Below are positions 52,146 to 61,197 of a stretch of 64,000 nt of DNA, piece by piece. The number at the start of each line of letters is the position of its first letter. The first letter of the stretch is position 1. The stretch is taken from contig NC_014136.1 in the NCBI RefSeq assembly GCF_000092505.1, forward strand, positions 992,001-1,056,000. Direction: 5' to 3'. The notes under the pieces are model-generated. The model made no database searches and was not told the origin of the DNA. It worked only from the letters and a program-made list of their open reading frames with translations. The position numbers and the translations under genes are program-made. The DNA is from Leuconostoc kimchii IMSNU 11154 (GTDB taxonomy: Bacteria; Bacillota; Bacilli; Lactobacillales; Lactobacillaceae).

Positions 52146-53227
52146 CGTTTATTAAGCGAACAAAAAAATATTGGTTTGTTGGTTTAGCAGTCATGTTGTC
52201 ATGGTTTTTTTTACGGCATGATGCGTTATTGTACGCCAATCCAGTTGGTCAAGTACAGCATGTCAGTGACAAGGCAACGCAAACAGTAACTGATGAACAT
52301 AACAATTCAGATGTGATTCGAACGCAAGCACTAACCATTCGATTACTGAATCGTCAAGGGACAATCAAAATATCAAATACTTATGCACAGTCCCAAGTTA
52401 TTTCTAATAAATATCGTGTTGGGGATCAATTACTTTTAGAAAACATTGACGGCAATATGCATATTTTATCATTAAAAAGGGATGCTGTTGTGGGTGCGTT
52501 AGCAACGTTACTTGTTGGCTTGCTAGTTATTTATAGTAAGTGGCGAGCGACAAGTTGGTTATTGCTCAGTATGTTAATCAATATTGGTTTATTTGGTGTT
52601 GCTGTTGCTTTAAATGTTCACGCAAAAAATGCCAATGTTTTTTTACTATTTAGTGTATTGGCTGTATTATTTGCAACAGCTAGTTTGGCGCTCGTATTAG
52701 GTAAAACGCTACAAATGGCAATTACGTTATTAACGACACTAACGACAACTGTGCTGACAATTGGCCTATTGATAATTGTTTTACGATTCACAAATAATGC
52801 GGGTGTTCATTTTGAAACGATGTCGTATGTCACGCAAGTACCAGTCACATTATTTATGGCACAGACGATTATCGGTGTTCTAGGTGCTGTAATGGATGAG
52901 GCAGCAGACATCGTGGCTATGCAATTTGGCATGCAACGTGAAAATGCGACACGGCATTTTTCTGACTATTGGCACGCAGGTATGTCAGTTGGTCGCGATA
53001 TTATGGGGACATTAATTAATGTGCTGTTCATGATATTTATCGCGGAAACGTTGCCAATGGTTTTTTTGATGTTACGTAATGGCAACCATTGGACTTATAT
53101 TATGGATCAAATCATGAATTTGGGCATCTTGCAAACAGTTATTTCCGGTATTGGCATTGTTTTAGCAGTTCCTGTAACTAGTGCATTAGTTGGCTGGATT
53201 ATGTCAAGAAAGGTCGGTACCCAATGA
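52142..53227 (+). CDS. YibE/F family membrane protein (first)
   Basis: 361 aa from TTG 52142, overlapping dnaI by 4 nt. One N-terminal membrane segment, an extracellular beta-rich part (about 35-115: TQALTIRLLNRQGTIKISNT), then seven or so membrane segments. YibE/F signature VLGAVMDEAADIV near residue 257. Function of the family is not established. Paired with the next gene, as YibE/F genes often are in lactobacilli. Confidence 0.85.
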   Translation: MTFIKRTKKYWFVGLAVMLSWFFLRHDALLYANPVGQVQHVSDKATQTVTDEHNNSDVIRTQALTIRLLNRQGTIKISNTYAQSQVISNKYRVGDQLLLENIDGNMHILSLKRDAVVGALATLLVGLLVIYSKWRATSWLLLSMLINIGLFGVAVALNVHAKNANVFLLFSVLAVLFATASLALVLGKTLQMAITLLTTLTTTVLTIGLLIIVLRFTNNAGVHFETMSYVTQVPVTLFMAQTIIGVLGAVMDEAADIVAMQFGMQRENATRHFSDYWHAGMSVGRDIMGTLINVLFMIFIAETLPMVFLMLRNGNHWTYIMDQIMNLGILQTVISGIGIVLAVPVTSALVGWIMSRKVGTQ

Positions 53228-54006
53228 ATGCAATTGGACTCTTGGTAATCATTTTATTCATACTCATGGTTTTTGTTGGTAAAGGCCAGGGCGTCAAGGC
53301 GTTTTTAGGGCTGTTATGTAATTTTTTGGCTATTTTTATATTAATTATCTTGATTAATTGGCAGTTTAATCCGTATATTGTGACAAGTATTATGAGTTTG
53401 ATTATTTTATCTGTCGCGATTTATTTGGGAGCGGATAATATCAATGTTACAAATATTGCATTTAAAACCAGTGTCATTGTTGTTGCAATTATCATGGCCC
53501 TGACAATTCTTATTCAGTACTTTGGTCAGTTTCAGGGCTTTACAACGGAAAACTCGGAAGAACTAGAGGGGCTCTCCTTAACGGTAGGTCTATCATTTAG
53601 TCATATTGCAATGATTGCGATGATTATTTCTGTTCTGGGCGCAGTTGCTGAGGCGGCTATGGCAATAGCTGCAGATTTAACAGAAGTGATTGAAAGAACA
53701 CCAAATATGACGAGCATAAGATTATATGCCCATTCACGTATTATTGGTGGGCAAATACTAGGCACGGCGATTAATACATTGTTTTTTGGTGTGTTGGGTG
53801 CCAACATACCGTTATTAATTTGGTTTGTTCGGTTACGTTACCCTGTTGCAATGTTTGTTAATGCAAAATTATTAATGGTAGAAGTGGTAACAATGTTGCT
53901 GGGAATGTTAGGTATTTTATTAAGCATCTGGGTAGCCAGTTGGCTAATTGTACGAACGCATGTTAAACAACAAAAAGTGGTGATGAAAAATGAAAGAAAC
54001 GTTTAA
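53224..54006 (+). CDS. YibE/F family membrane protein (second)
   Basis: 260 aa, about seven membrane segments, without the extracellular domain of its partner. Shares the signature VLGAVAEAAMAIAADLTEVIE near residue 138. Overlaps the first gene by 4 nt (ATGA), so the two are made together and probably form a complex. Confidence 0.85.
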   Translation: MNAIGLLVIILFILMVFVGKGQGVKAFLGLLCNFLAIFILIILINWQFNPYIVTSIMSLIILSVAIYLGADNINVTNIAFKTSVIVVAIIMALTILIQYFGQFQGFTTENSEELEGLSLTVGLSFSHIAMIAMIISVLGAVAEAAMAIAADLTEVIERTPNMTSIRLYAHSRIIGGQILGTAINTLFFGVLGANIPLLIWFVRLRYPVAMFVNAKLLMVEVVTMLLGMLGILLSIWVASWLIVRTHVKQQKVVMKNERNV

Positions 54007-54292
54007 TCTCATTGAAGAGATCACAAGGAATGATGGTTCAATTTATTTTGAACTGGGGAATATTACACATAATGGTCGTTCAGAATATGCGGCAGAGCAT
54101 GGTTATATTAAGAGTGTTCGGATTTTAAAAATGAATATAGCACGTTCTTCTGCAGTTGAAGCCTTGGAAAACTATATTAATACACACTATGATTTGTTAC
54201 CGTTAGAATATGATGGTTGGGAAGAATGGCAACGGACACCAGAAATGTCCGAACATATGACACAAATCTTATTGGAAAATAAATTGGCCTAA
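53990..54292 (+). CDS. Small soluble protein of unknown function
   Basis: 100 aa, acidic, no membrane segment; an aromatic C-terminal half (DGWEEWQRTPEM). Not recognised. It overlaps the second YibE/F gene by 17 nt, with GTGGTGA as a modest SD, so expression is probably coupled. The next gene has its own promoter. Confidence 0.6.
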   Translation: MKETFNLIEEITRNDGSIYFELGNITHNGRSEYAAEHGYIKSVRILKMNIARSSAVEALENYINTHYDLLPLEYDGWEEWQRTPEMSEHMTQILLENKLA

Positions 54293-54301
54293 GAACCTTA
54301 T

Positions 54302-54330
54302 TTGGTCTTAGCTAGGTTGTAAGGTATAAT
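54302..54330 (+). promoter_or_regulatory. Promoter for the DUF2185 gene
   Basis: TTGGTC, 17-nt spacer, TATAAT; expected transcription start near 54337, 72 nt before the ATG. Confidence 0.75.
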
Positions 54331-54347
54331 AAAGTTAGTGAATTCTG

Positions 54348-54398
54348 AAAGGAGACCTATTTTGTTATTGACTTGTACGAGTATTGATAGCAAAGTAG
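54348..54398 (+). promoter_or_regulatory. Displaced SD and hairpin before the DUF2185 gene
   Basis: AAAGGAG (54348-54354) is followed after 2 nt by a 15-bp stem (54357-54371 with 54384-54398; four G-U pairs, 12-nt loop). Ten nt then lead to the ATG at 54409. Confidence 0.6.
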
Positions 54399-54408
54399 GC
54401 AAAAACAT

Positions 54409-54804
54409 ATGCGTTCAGTGTTTAATCAACCCGAAGCGGTAGTTCTTGCTTCCAAGCATCTCACAGACGGTACAGGTAATTTGAGATGGATATATCGTGA
54501 ATTAGCGCCTACGCTATCACAGGACACTGGTTGGTTATTGTTTGCGGACAATGACACAGCTAAGTGGAATGAAGATTCCGATAATTTCGTACCTATTGTT
54601 ATTCAAACGGCACTAGCCATCGAATCCAGTTTGGAAAATGTCTTGGACTTACCTTATGGTACCGATCTGATGTTAGATAAACGCGTCAATACAACAGGCT
54701 GGTGGGATCCTAAAACGCATACACCTGTTTGGTTATCTGACGGGACGGTGCAACCAAACATTACGATTTCTGATGGACAGGTCATTGAAAATAACGAAAG
54801 TTAA
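54409..54804 (+). CDS. DUF2185 / Imm33-like domain protein
   Basis: 131 aa. The core SKHLTDGTGNLRWIYRELAP...DTGWLLFADND follows the DUF2185 pattern (a YREEP...DSGWxFFxGDE type segment). The domain is found in immunity-like and housekeeping contexts; no toxin gene is adjacent, so an immunity role is not supported here. No in-frame start exists near the strong SD at 54348; a competing TTG frame 7 nt after that SD runs 25 codons and ends inside this gene. Confidence 0.75.
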   Translation: MRSVFNQPEAVVLASKHLTDGTGNLRWIYRELAPTLSQDTGWLLFADNDTAKWNEDSDNFVPIVIQTALAIESSLENVLDLPYGTDLMLDKRVNTTGWWDPKTHTPVWLSDGTVQPNITISDGQVIENNES

Positions 54805-54941
54805 CAAAGTGTTTGTAATTTAAGTGATTTTCACATATAATTATAAATGTTGTGATGTTTGAAAAAACAGCAAGTTGTTATTGATCATCAATCGTTGGCT
54901 GTTTTATCAGATTAATGAAGCAAGTCACTGGTGTTTATAAT

Positions 54942-55012
54942 GGTAATATAGCCAAGTGGTAAGGCAACGGTCTGCAAAACCGTCATCGCCGGTTCGACTC
55001 CGGTTATTACCT
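54942..55012 (+). tRNA. tRNA-Cys (anticodon GCA)
   Basis: 71 nt. Acceptor GGTAATA/TATTACC, short D-arm (GCCAAGTGGTAAGGC), anticodon GCA at 54974-54976 in CTGCAAA, T-arm CCGGTTCGACTCCGG, discriminator U73, which is the identity base for tRNA-Cys. CCA is not encoded. Confidence 0.97.
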
Positions 55013-55015
55013 CTA

Positions 55016-55064
55016 AAAAAGCAACAGCATTGTCACCAATTTAGTGACAATGCTGTTGCTTTTT
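55016..55064. terminator. Bidirectional terminator after tRNA-Cys
   Basis: A 21-bp perfect stem (core GCAACAGCATTGTCAC) with a 7-nt loop and A/T-run flanks. It serves the tRNA and the convergent transferase gene. Confidence 0.95.
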
Positions 55065-56043
55065 AATTTAATTTTTTTAGTGTTTGCCGTGTATACATAC
55101 CAAGACGCAAGTTTTCCGAAATTTTCTTAATATTGGTTTGCCATAATAGATATTGTTGACGATCTACTTTTTTTAATGCAACGGATAAATCGTCTAAATT
55201 ATCAATAACCAATCCAATATGAGACGTCACAATCAACTGGCCCAGAGCGCTTTGGGACCACGCAATTAATGGTAATCCAGCACGTAAGTACAAGCTTGCT
55301 TTATGTGGTGCGTTGTATTTTGTATAGGTTTGATAAGTTTTATCATCAAAGTCGTTATCCCAGATTAGACCAAAACCATCATATAGATGAGACACGATCC
55401 GATCGGGATCAAAATTTCCTTGATAGTCAATTGTAGTTGGTAGATTGATATGTTGCCATTTTTTTGGTTTTGAGCCAAAAAGTGTTAACTGCGGCCCGGT
55501 ATATGTTTGTAACCATGGTGATTTTTGAAATGTTCCAGCAAAATTTATCCGATGGCTGAATTGCGCCACTGGAACCGGATGACTAAGATAATCAAAAAAT
55601 GATTGTATGATAAACTGACTTGTGATGCCTGCTGCCTGTAGACGTTTTTTCATAGCTTCAGAATGGACAATGATCGTATCATATCGATTTAACACGTCAA
55701 ATTCCCAAGTACTTGTTTTGTTTAAGCGCAAAGGTTCAATGTCATGAATTAAAACAGCGGATCGTATTTTATTTTGGTTCAATTTTGTGACAAAGGCGTT
55801 TTCTAAATCAGCGCTCATATAGGTTGGAAATTGATGGAGAACAAGATCATTGGATTTGACAGGTGTTAGCCACTCATTAAGGTGTGTCATACGGGTGTCA
55901 TCGCTATATCGTGCATCATTATAGCGATAGATTGGTAGTGATGTCCAACCAGAAGCAACAGCAATGTCAGCATAATCAGATTTTGCTTTTAATGCGCCTA
56001 AAGGCATCCAAGGTTCAATTGTATGGGTTATAAAATGTGTCAT
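55063..56043 (-). CDS. Gtf3-like glycosyltransferase (galactofuranosyl-/glucosyltransferase family)
   Basis: 326 aa, cytoplasmic. The pattern matches the Gtf3 / beta-1,6-galactofuranosyltransferase group: N-terminal Rossmann half with DLVLHQFPTYMS and AVLIHDIEPLRL near residue 100, DTIIVHSEAMKKRL near 127, then a C-terminal nucleotide-sugar half with INFAGTFQKSP, DGFGLIWD near 223 and YNAPHKASLYLRAGLPLIAW near 244. Gtf3 enzymes act on surface adhesin glycans or polysaccharides. No partner genes are near; a link to the LPXTG protein at 13618 is only a guess. Confidence 0.75.
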   Translation of the reverse strand: MTHFITHTIEPWMPLGALKAKSDYADIAVASGWTSLPIYRYNDARYSDDTRMTHLNEWLTPVKSNDLVLHQFPTYMSADLENAFVTKLNQNKIRSAVLIHDIEPLRLNKTSTWEFDVLNRYDTIIVHSEAMKKRLQAAGITSQFIIQSFFDYLSHPVPVAQFSHRINFAGTFQKSPWLQTYTGPQLTLFGSKPKKWQHINLPTTIDYQGNFDPDRIVSHLYDGFGLIWDNDFDDKTYQTYTKYNAPHKASLYLRAGLPLIAWSQSALGQLIVTSHIGLVIDNLDDLSVALKKVDRQQYLLWQTNIKKISENLRLGMYTRQTLKKLN

Positions 56044-56200
56044 AATCTTATTCTACCAAAATCCGAACCATATTTGATAAAAACTTAAAAATAACGAACT
56101 AAAAATAAAATAAAAGTATATTGTTCGCTTTTTATCTCACGTTTTAATTGTTTTATCATGGTTCTCACTTTTAAATAGCGCATAATAAAGATATAAATTT

Positions 56201-56235
56201 GAGAGGAGAGTATGAGTGAGTTTTGACACTCATAC
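56201..56235 (+). promoter_or_regulatory. Displaced SD and hairpin before the BMP-family gene
   Basis: GAGAGGAGA is followed at once by the perfect 9-bp hairpin GTATGAGTG (56210-56218) / CACTCATAC (56227-56235); 11 nt then lead to the ATG at 56247. Confidence 0.65.
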
Positions 56236-56246
56236 ATCATATTATT

Positions 56247-57308
56247 ATGCAGCGTTCAGCACAGATTGGTATCGGTATTTTAGCAATTGCAGTTATTGGT
56301 GGCGGTATTTATGCTACTACACGAGGTGGGAAACAAGCTACCTCTAAAAATAATTATACTGTTGCATTAGTCACAGACAGTGGTGGCGTAGATGATCGTT
56401 CTTTTAATCAATCAGCATGGTCTGGATTAAAAGCCTATGGAAAAGATAGCCAACTTAAACAAGGCACAAAAGGTTTTAATTATTTTCAAAGTACAGATGC
56501 ATCAGATATTAAGACAAACCTTCAAACAGCTGTAAAAGGTGGTTACAAATTAGTTTACGGTGTTGGATTTACTGCAGCCCCTGCAATGACAACAGTTGCT
56601 AAGGCAAACCCAAAAACTAATTTTGCGATTATTGATGCTGTTGTGCCTGAAAAAAATGTTGCCTCTTTGATGTTTAAATCAGAACAGTCGTCTTATTTAG
56701 CAGGAGTGGCTGCTGCAAAGCAAACTAAGTCGCATACGATTGGTTTTATTGGCGGCATACATGGGGATATTATTGATACTTTTGAGGCTGGATTTAAAGC
56801 GGGTGCAAAAGCAACTGATCCTAATATTAAAATAGTAACACAATATGCTGATTCATTCGCAGATGCGGCTAAAGGCAAGACGATTGCAGCTTCAATGATA
56901 GCTGGTGGTGCTGATGTTATTTTCCAAGCTGCTGGTGGTACGGGTTCTGGCGTATTTTCTGAAGCAAAGGCGACAAATCAAAATCTAACAGCTGATTCAG
57001 ATAAAAAAGTTTGGATTATTGGTGTTGATATGGACCAAAAGCAAGATGGTGCCTATACAGCAAAAAATGATGTGAAATCTAATTTCACACTCGTTTCAGC
57101 CATTAAACGTGTTGATAACGCTGTTAAGGAATTATCAACACAAGGCCGTGATGGTAAGTTCCAAGGTGGTAAGACAGTTACCTATGGTCTCAAAGAGAAG
57201 GGCGTTGACTTAGCTAAGGATTCGGCTTCAGATAATGTATGGTCAGCAGTTAAGACGGCTCAGAAAAAAATTATTTCGGGCGACATTAAAGTGCCAGTAC
57301 ATCCATAA
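56247..57308 (+). CDS. BMP/PnrA-family nucleoside-binding protein, membrane-anchored
   Basis: 353 aa from ATG 56247. Basic membrane basic protein (BMP) fold: YTVALVTDSGGVDDRSFNQSAWSGL near residue 36 in segments, YGVGFTAAPAM, IGFIGGIHGDI near 166, VIFQAAGGTGSGVF near 225, IGVDMDQKQDG near 258. The substrate-binding part of nucleoside ABC importers. Residues about 6-24 form a hydrophobic anchor, but there is no lipobox cysteine (AVIGGGIYAT), unlike typical PnrA lipoproteins. No permease or ATPase genes follow. The frame is open upstream to a TTG at 56223. Confidence 0.85.
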   Translation: MQRSAQIGIGILAIAVIGGGIYATTRGGKQATSKNNYTVALVTDSGGVDDRSFNQSAWSGLKAYGKDSQLKQGTKGFNYFQSTDASDIKTNLQTAVKGGYKLVYGVGFTAAPAMTTVAKANPKTNFAIIDAVVPEKNVASLMFKSEQSSYLAGVAAAKQTKSHTIGFIGGIHGDIIDTFEAGFKAGAKATDPNIKIVTQYADSFADAAKGKTIAASMIAGGADVIFQAAGGTGSGVFSEAKATNQNLTADSDKKVWIIGVDMDQKQDGAYTAKNDVKSNFTLVSAIKRVDNAVKELSTQGRDGKFQGGKTVTYGLKEKGVDLAKDSASDNVWSAVKTAQKKIISGDIKVPVHP

Positions 57309-57418
57309 GGTAGTTGTTTCTATACGGTTAAGTTTTAGCCAGTACAAGAGTGTATATCATAAAAAGGATATTAATGTTAAAGAAGCTAACATGAAATGAA
57401 TTTTTGCGCAGTACTTTC

Positions 57419-57427
57419 TGATAGAAT
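57419..57427 (+). promoter_or_regulatory. Extended -10 immediately before glnP copy 1
   Basis: TGATAGAAT, only 9 nt before the ATG at 57437; transcription would start about 57434, giving a leaderless or nearly leaderless mRNA. A second candidate leader lies upstream (AAAAAGGA near 57361 before a 6-codon frame MLKKLT). Confidence 0.4.
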
Positions 57428-57436
57428 GAAATTATT

Positions 57437-58885
57437 ATGAAAAAAATAAGAAAATTTTTGTTAGTCGTTGCGCTATTTGCCTTAACCATATTTGGCCTGA
57501 CTACCGATGTGCATGCTGCTAAGGTGCCAAACTACGTTATTACGACTGATGCAACTTATCCACCTTTTGATTTTCAAGATAAAAATAATCAATACACAGG
57601 TATTGATCAAGAGATTTTGAAAACAATTGCTAAGCGAGAAGGATTTACCTATACGCTAAAACCGATGAGCTTCAATGCTGCCACACAATCAGTGTCGTCT
57701 GGTCAAGCAGATGGCGTTATAGCTGGTATGTCGATTACTGATGAACGTAAAGCAGTGTTTGACTTTGGTACGCCTTATTATCGTTCAGGCATTGGTTGGG
57801 CTGTTAAAAAAGGGTCACTTATTAAATCACTGAGTGATTTAAAAGGACAAACAGTCGCGATAAAAACAGGGACATCTGGTGCAGACTATGCTTTGTCTAT
57901 CCAAAAACAATATGGTTTCAAAGTCACTTATTTTAATGATTCAGATACACTTTATAACGATGTTATTAATGGTAATGCTCAAGCGACATTTGGTGATCTA
58001 CCTGTCATTCAATATGCTGTTAAAAATGGGACACAGCTGAAAGTTATGAATGCCAAGTCACCTATTCAAGCAGGTTGGTATGGCTTTGGTGTTCAAAAAG
58101 GTAAAAACGCACAATTACTCAAATCATTTAACAAGGGTTTTGCTGCCATTAAAAGCGATGGCACGTATGATAAAATTGTTGCCAAGTACTTAGGTGCAAG
58201 TGCTGCAACGTTTACTGGTGATAAAAAAGCCAATAATTCTGTGATTGGTATTTTAAAAGCCAATGACAGTGCATTCTTAAAAGGATTATGGCAAACAGTG
58301 CTCTTGACTGTTGTTGCCATTATATTGGCTTCAGTATGGGGTATTTTACTTGGTATTATGGGTGTCAGTCAAAATACTGGTCTGCGTGGCTTATCTACAA
58401 CACTAATTTATATTTTCCGTGGGTTGCCTCTAATGGTGCTAGCGTTCTTTATCTATATTGGTTTGCCCAGTGTTATTGGCATGAAAATCCCAGCATTCAC
58501 TGCTGGACTTATCACATTAATTTTGAATGAAGGTGCTTACACAGCTGCGTTCGTACGTGGTGGTTTTGAGGCGGTGGATCGTGGTCAAATGGAAGCTGCA
58601 AGATCATTAGGTTTATCGTATAGTAAATCTATGCGTAAAGTCATTGTGCCACAAGGTTTGAAAATCATGATTCCAAGTTTTATTAACCAATTTATTATTA
58701 CACTAAAAGATACGTCTATTTTATCGGCCATTGGCATTCTAGAATTAACACAAACAGGTTCGCTGATTGTTTCTCGTAACTCGCAAGGTTTTCGTGTCTG
58801 GGCAATAGTAGCTGTGATATACTTGATTGTGATTACGTTACTGACATGGTTGAGTAACTGGGTAGAAAAGAGGACACGTGCATGA
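57437..58885 (+). CDS. glnP: Amino-acid ABC transporter, fused substrate-binding and permease protein (copy 1)
   Basis: 482 aa. Signal peptide (1-27), one class-3 solute-binding domain (about 32-255: [25 protein letters not shown] in segments, [31 protein letters not shown]), then a permease (about 275-480) with [30 protein letters not shown] and the ATPase-contact EAA loop [24 protein letters not shown]. GlnP-type glutamine/glutamate importers of LAB have this fusion; here there is one binding domain, not two. It overlaps glnQ by 4 nt. No SD is seen near the ATG. Confidence 0.93.
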   Translation: MKKIRKFLLVVALFALTIFGLTTDVHAAKVPNYVITTDATYPPFDFQDKNNQYTGIDQEILKTIAKREGFTYTLKPMSFNAATQSVSSGQADGVIAGMSITDERKAVFDFGTPYYRSGIGWAVKKGSLIKSLSDLKGQTVAIKTGTSGADYALSIQKQYGFKVTYFNDSDTLYNDVINGNAQATFGDLPVIQYAVKNGTQLKVMNAKSPIQAGWYGFGVQKGKNAQLLKSFNKGFAAIKSDGTYDKIVAKYLGASAATFTGDKKANNSVIGILKANDSAFLKGLWQTVLLTVVAIILASVWGILLGIMGVSQNTGLRGLSTTLIYIFRGLPLMVLAFFIYIGLPSVIGMKIPAFTAGLITLILNEGAYTAAFVRGGFEAVDRGQMEAARSLGLSYSKSMRKVIVPQGLKIMIPSFINQFIITLKDTSILSAIGILELTQTGSLIVSRNSQGFRVWAIVAVIYLIVITLLTWLSNWVEKRTRA

Positions 58886-59634
58886 CTGAGGCACAGAATA
58901 AAGTAAAAGTACACGTTGAAAAGGTTAATAAGTCGTATGGTGAAAACCATGTTTTACGTGATATTTCCATCGATATCGCTGAAAACGAAGTGGTTGTGAT
59001 GATTGGTCCTTCTGGATCTGGAAAGTCAACGTTTTTACGTATGCTAAATCAATTGGAAACGCCTGATAATGGTACAATTGTTGTTGATGGTTTTGATATT
59101 TCAGATAAAGCAACTGATATTAATAAAGTACGTGAAAATATTGGTATGGTATTTCAAAACTTTAACTTGTTTAATAACTATACGGTATTAGAAAATATTA
59201 TGTTGGCACCAGTTGAACTGGGGAAGATGGACAAAACTGCTGCCGAAAAAAAGGCACGCGAATTGCTTGATGTTGTTAATTTGGCGGATAAAGCAGATGT
59301 ATCAGTAAATTCTTTATCTGGCGGACAAAAGCAACGTATTGCTATTGCACGTGCCTTAGCAATGTCACCGGATGTGATGCTATTTGACGAACCAACTTCG
59401 GCTTTAGATCCTGAAATGGTTGGTGACGTTCTGGAAGTTATGAAGAATTTAGCAGGAACAGGTATGACCATGATCATTGTGACCCATGAAATGGGGTTTG
59501 CTAAACAAGTTGCTGACCGTGTCGTGTTTTTTGAATCAGGTAAAATTCAAGAATCTGGGACACCAGAACAAATATTTAATGCACCAAAAAATGCACGCCT
59601 GCAAGAGTTTTTAAGCAAGATTATGCATGCATAG
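58882..59634 (+). CDS. glnQ: Amino-acid ABC transporter ATP-binding protein
   Basis: 250 aa. Walker [13 protein letters not shown] near residue 38, Q-loop [12 protein letters not shown], signature [16 protein letters not shown] near 145, Walker [15 protein letters not shown] near 165, H-loop VTHEMGF near 203. It energises the GlnP protein encoded upstream and probably also the paralogue downstream, which has no ATPase gene of its own. Confidence 0.95.
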   Translation: MTEAQNKVKVHVEKVNKSYGENHVLRDISIDIAENEVVVMIGPSGSGKSTFLRMLNQLETPDNGTIVVDGFDISDKATDINKVRENIGMVFQNFNLFNNYTVLENIMLAPVELGKMDKTAAEKKARELLDVVNLADKADVSVNSLSGGQKQRIAIARALAMSPDVMLFDEPTSALDPEMVGDVLEVMKNLAGTGMTMIIVTHEMGFAKQVADRVVFFESGKIQESGTPEQIFNAPKNARLQEFLSKIMHA

Positions 59635-59672
59635 TTTGTGACATGACAGGAATAGTAGGTGTGTTAAACCAT

Positions 59673-59701
59673 AAAAAGCCGGCCACATGGTCGACTTTTT
59701 T
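59673..59701 (+). terminator. Terminator after glnQ
   Basis: A 13-bp stem with one mismatch (AAAAAGCCGGCCA with TGGTCGACTTTTT), 2-nt loop, T-run. The next gene begins 42 nt later. Confidence 0.8.
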
Positions 59702-59742
59702 ATGGCGTATTGGCAGTAAAAAGAGGGGAAAATTTTATTAAC

Positions 59743-61176
59743 ATGTTTAAAAAATATTTACTAGGAATATCTGCACTGGTTGCTTTATTGACATTTATCC
59801 CAACTGCCAAAGCGGCTGAACCACATTACATCATAACAACTGATGCGACTTATGCACCTTTTACATTTCAAGATAAAAATAATGATTACGTTGGTATAGA
59901 ACAAGATACTATGGCAGCGATTGCTAAGCGAGAAGGCTTTACGTATACCATGCGACCAATGAGTTATAATTCTGCTGCGCAACTTGTATCCAATGGCCAA
60001 GCAGATGGGATTATTGCAGGTATGTCTATTACACCAGAGCGTCGAGAGGTGTATGATTTTTCAACACCATATTATAAAACAGGCGTTGCTTGGATTGTAA
60101 AAAAGAACAGTGAAATTAAATCATTGACCGATTTAAAGGGGCAAACAGTTGCATTAAAGACAGGGACTGCTGCATCAGAATATGGCAAATCTCTACAATC
60201 AAAGTACGGCTTTAAAATAAAATATTTTAATGATACTGATACGATGTACAATGATGTTTCAGTGGGTAATTCTGCAGCAACATTTGAAGATATGCCAGTG
60301 ATACAGTATGCGATTAAAAATGGTATGGCATTGAAAGTCATGAATAGTGATCATCCTGGTAATGCAGGTTGGTATGGTTTTGCCGTTGAAAAAGGTAAAA
60401 ACAAAGTACTTCTTGCATCGTTTAATAAGGGGTTTGCTGCAATTAAAAAAGATGGTAGCTACGATAAAATCGTAGCAAAGTACTTGGGTGCTAAACAATC
60501 CACTTTTTCGGGTAGTCAAAAAGAGAATGGCTCGATTTTAGGCATTCTGAAATCAAATCAAAATGCTTTGCTAAAAGGTCTATGGCAAACTATTAAGTTG
60601 ACAATTATTGCTATTGTGTTGGCTTCTGTATGGGGAATTTTACTTGGTGTGCTTGGTATTAGTGAATTCAAGTGGGTGCGTGGTATTTCAACGACCGTTA
60701 TTTACCTATTCCGTGGCTTACCATTGATGGTTTTGGCGTTTTTCATTTATATTGGTTTGCCCGGCGTAACGGGTATAAAAATCCCAGCTTTTACGGCAGG
60801 TATTATCACTTTAATTTTAAATGAAGGTGCTTATACGGGTGCTTTCGTACGTGGTGGTTTTGAGGCAGTGGACCGAGGTCAGATGGAAGCAGCACGCTCA
60901 TTAGGGTTACCATATGGGCATGCCATGCGTAAAGTAATAATGCCGCAAGGTTTACGTATTATGGTGCCAAGTTTTATTAATCAATTTATTATTACGCTAA
61001 AAGATACGTCTATCTTGTCAGCAATTGGTTTGTTGGAATTAACCCAAACAGGTACGTTAATTGTTGCTCGCAACTCACAAGGATTCCGGGTATGGGCAAT
61101 TATCGCAATCATGTATCTGGTTGTCATCACGTTGTTGACGTGGTTAAGTAATTGGGTAGAGAAGAAAATAAAATAG
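59743..61176 (+). CDS. Amino-acid ABC transporter, fused substrate-binding and permease protein (copy 2)
   Basis: 477 aa from ATG 59743 (GAGGGGAAAA about 14 nt upstream). Same layout as copy 1: signal peptide, binding domain (TTDATYAPFTFQDKN, GQADGIIAGMSITPERR), permease with the EAA loop [24 protein letters not shown]. The permease halves are nearly alike, the binding domains less so (for example YAPFTF against YPPFDF and PGNAGWYGFAVEKG against [14 protein letters not shown]), so the pair probably has different ligand preference. It is cut off from glnQ by a terminator and has little room for its own promoter, so read-through is likely. Confidence 0.9.
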   Translation: MFKKYLLGISALVALLTFIPTAKAAEPHYIITTDATYAPFTFQDKNNDYVGIEQDTMAAIAKREGFTYTMRPMSYNSAAQLVSNGQADGIIAGMSITPERREVYDFSTPYYKTGVAWIVKKNSEIKSLTDLKGQTVALKTGTAASEYGKSLQSKYGFKIKYFNDTDTMYNDVSVGNSAATFEDMPVIQYAIKNGMALKVMNSDHPGNAGWYGFAVEKGKNKVLLASFNKGFAAIKKDGSYDKIVAKYLGAKQSTFSGSQKENGSILGILKSNQNALLKGLWQTIKLTIIAIVLASVWGILLGVLGISEFKWVRGISTTVIYLFRGLPLMVLAFFIYIGLPGVTGIKIPAFTAGIITLILNEGAYTGAFVRGGFEAVDRGQMEAARSLGLPYGHAMRKVIMPQGLRIMVPSFINQFIITLKDTSILSAIGLLELTQTGTLIVARNSQGFRVWAIIAIMYLVVITLLTWLSNWVEKKIK

Positions 61177-61197
61177 TTTTATCAAAAGCACATCTGA

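Noticed and set aside
54362..54438. 25-codon TTG frame after the strong SD at 54348
   Set aside because: Overlaps the DUF2185 gene in another frame and gives no recognisable peptide; kept only as an alternative explanation for the SD.
56044..56200. Purine riboswitch before the BMP-family gene
   Set aside because: No conserved core or terminator arrangement is visible; the region is AT-rich with only a weak CGAAC/GTTCG pairing.
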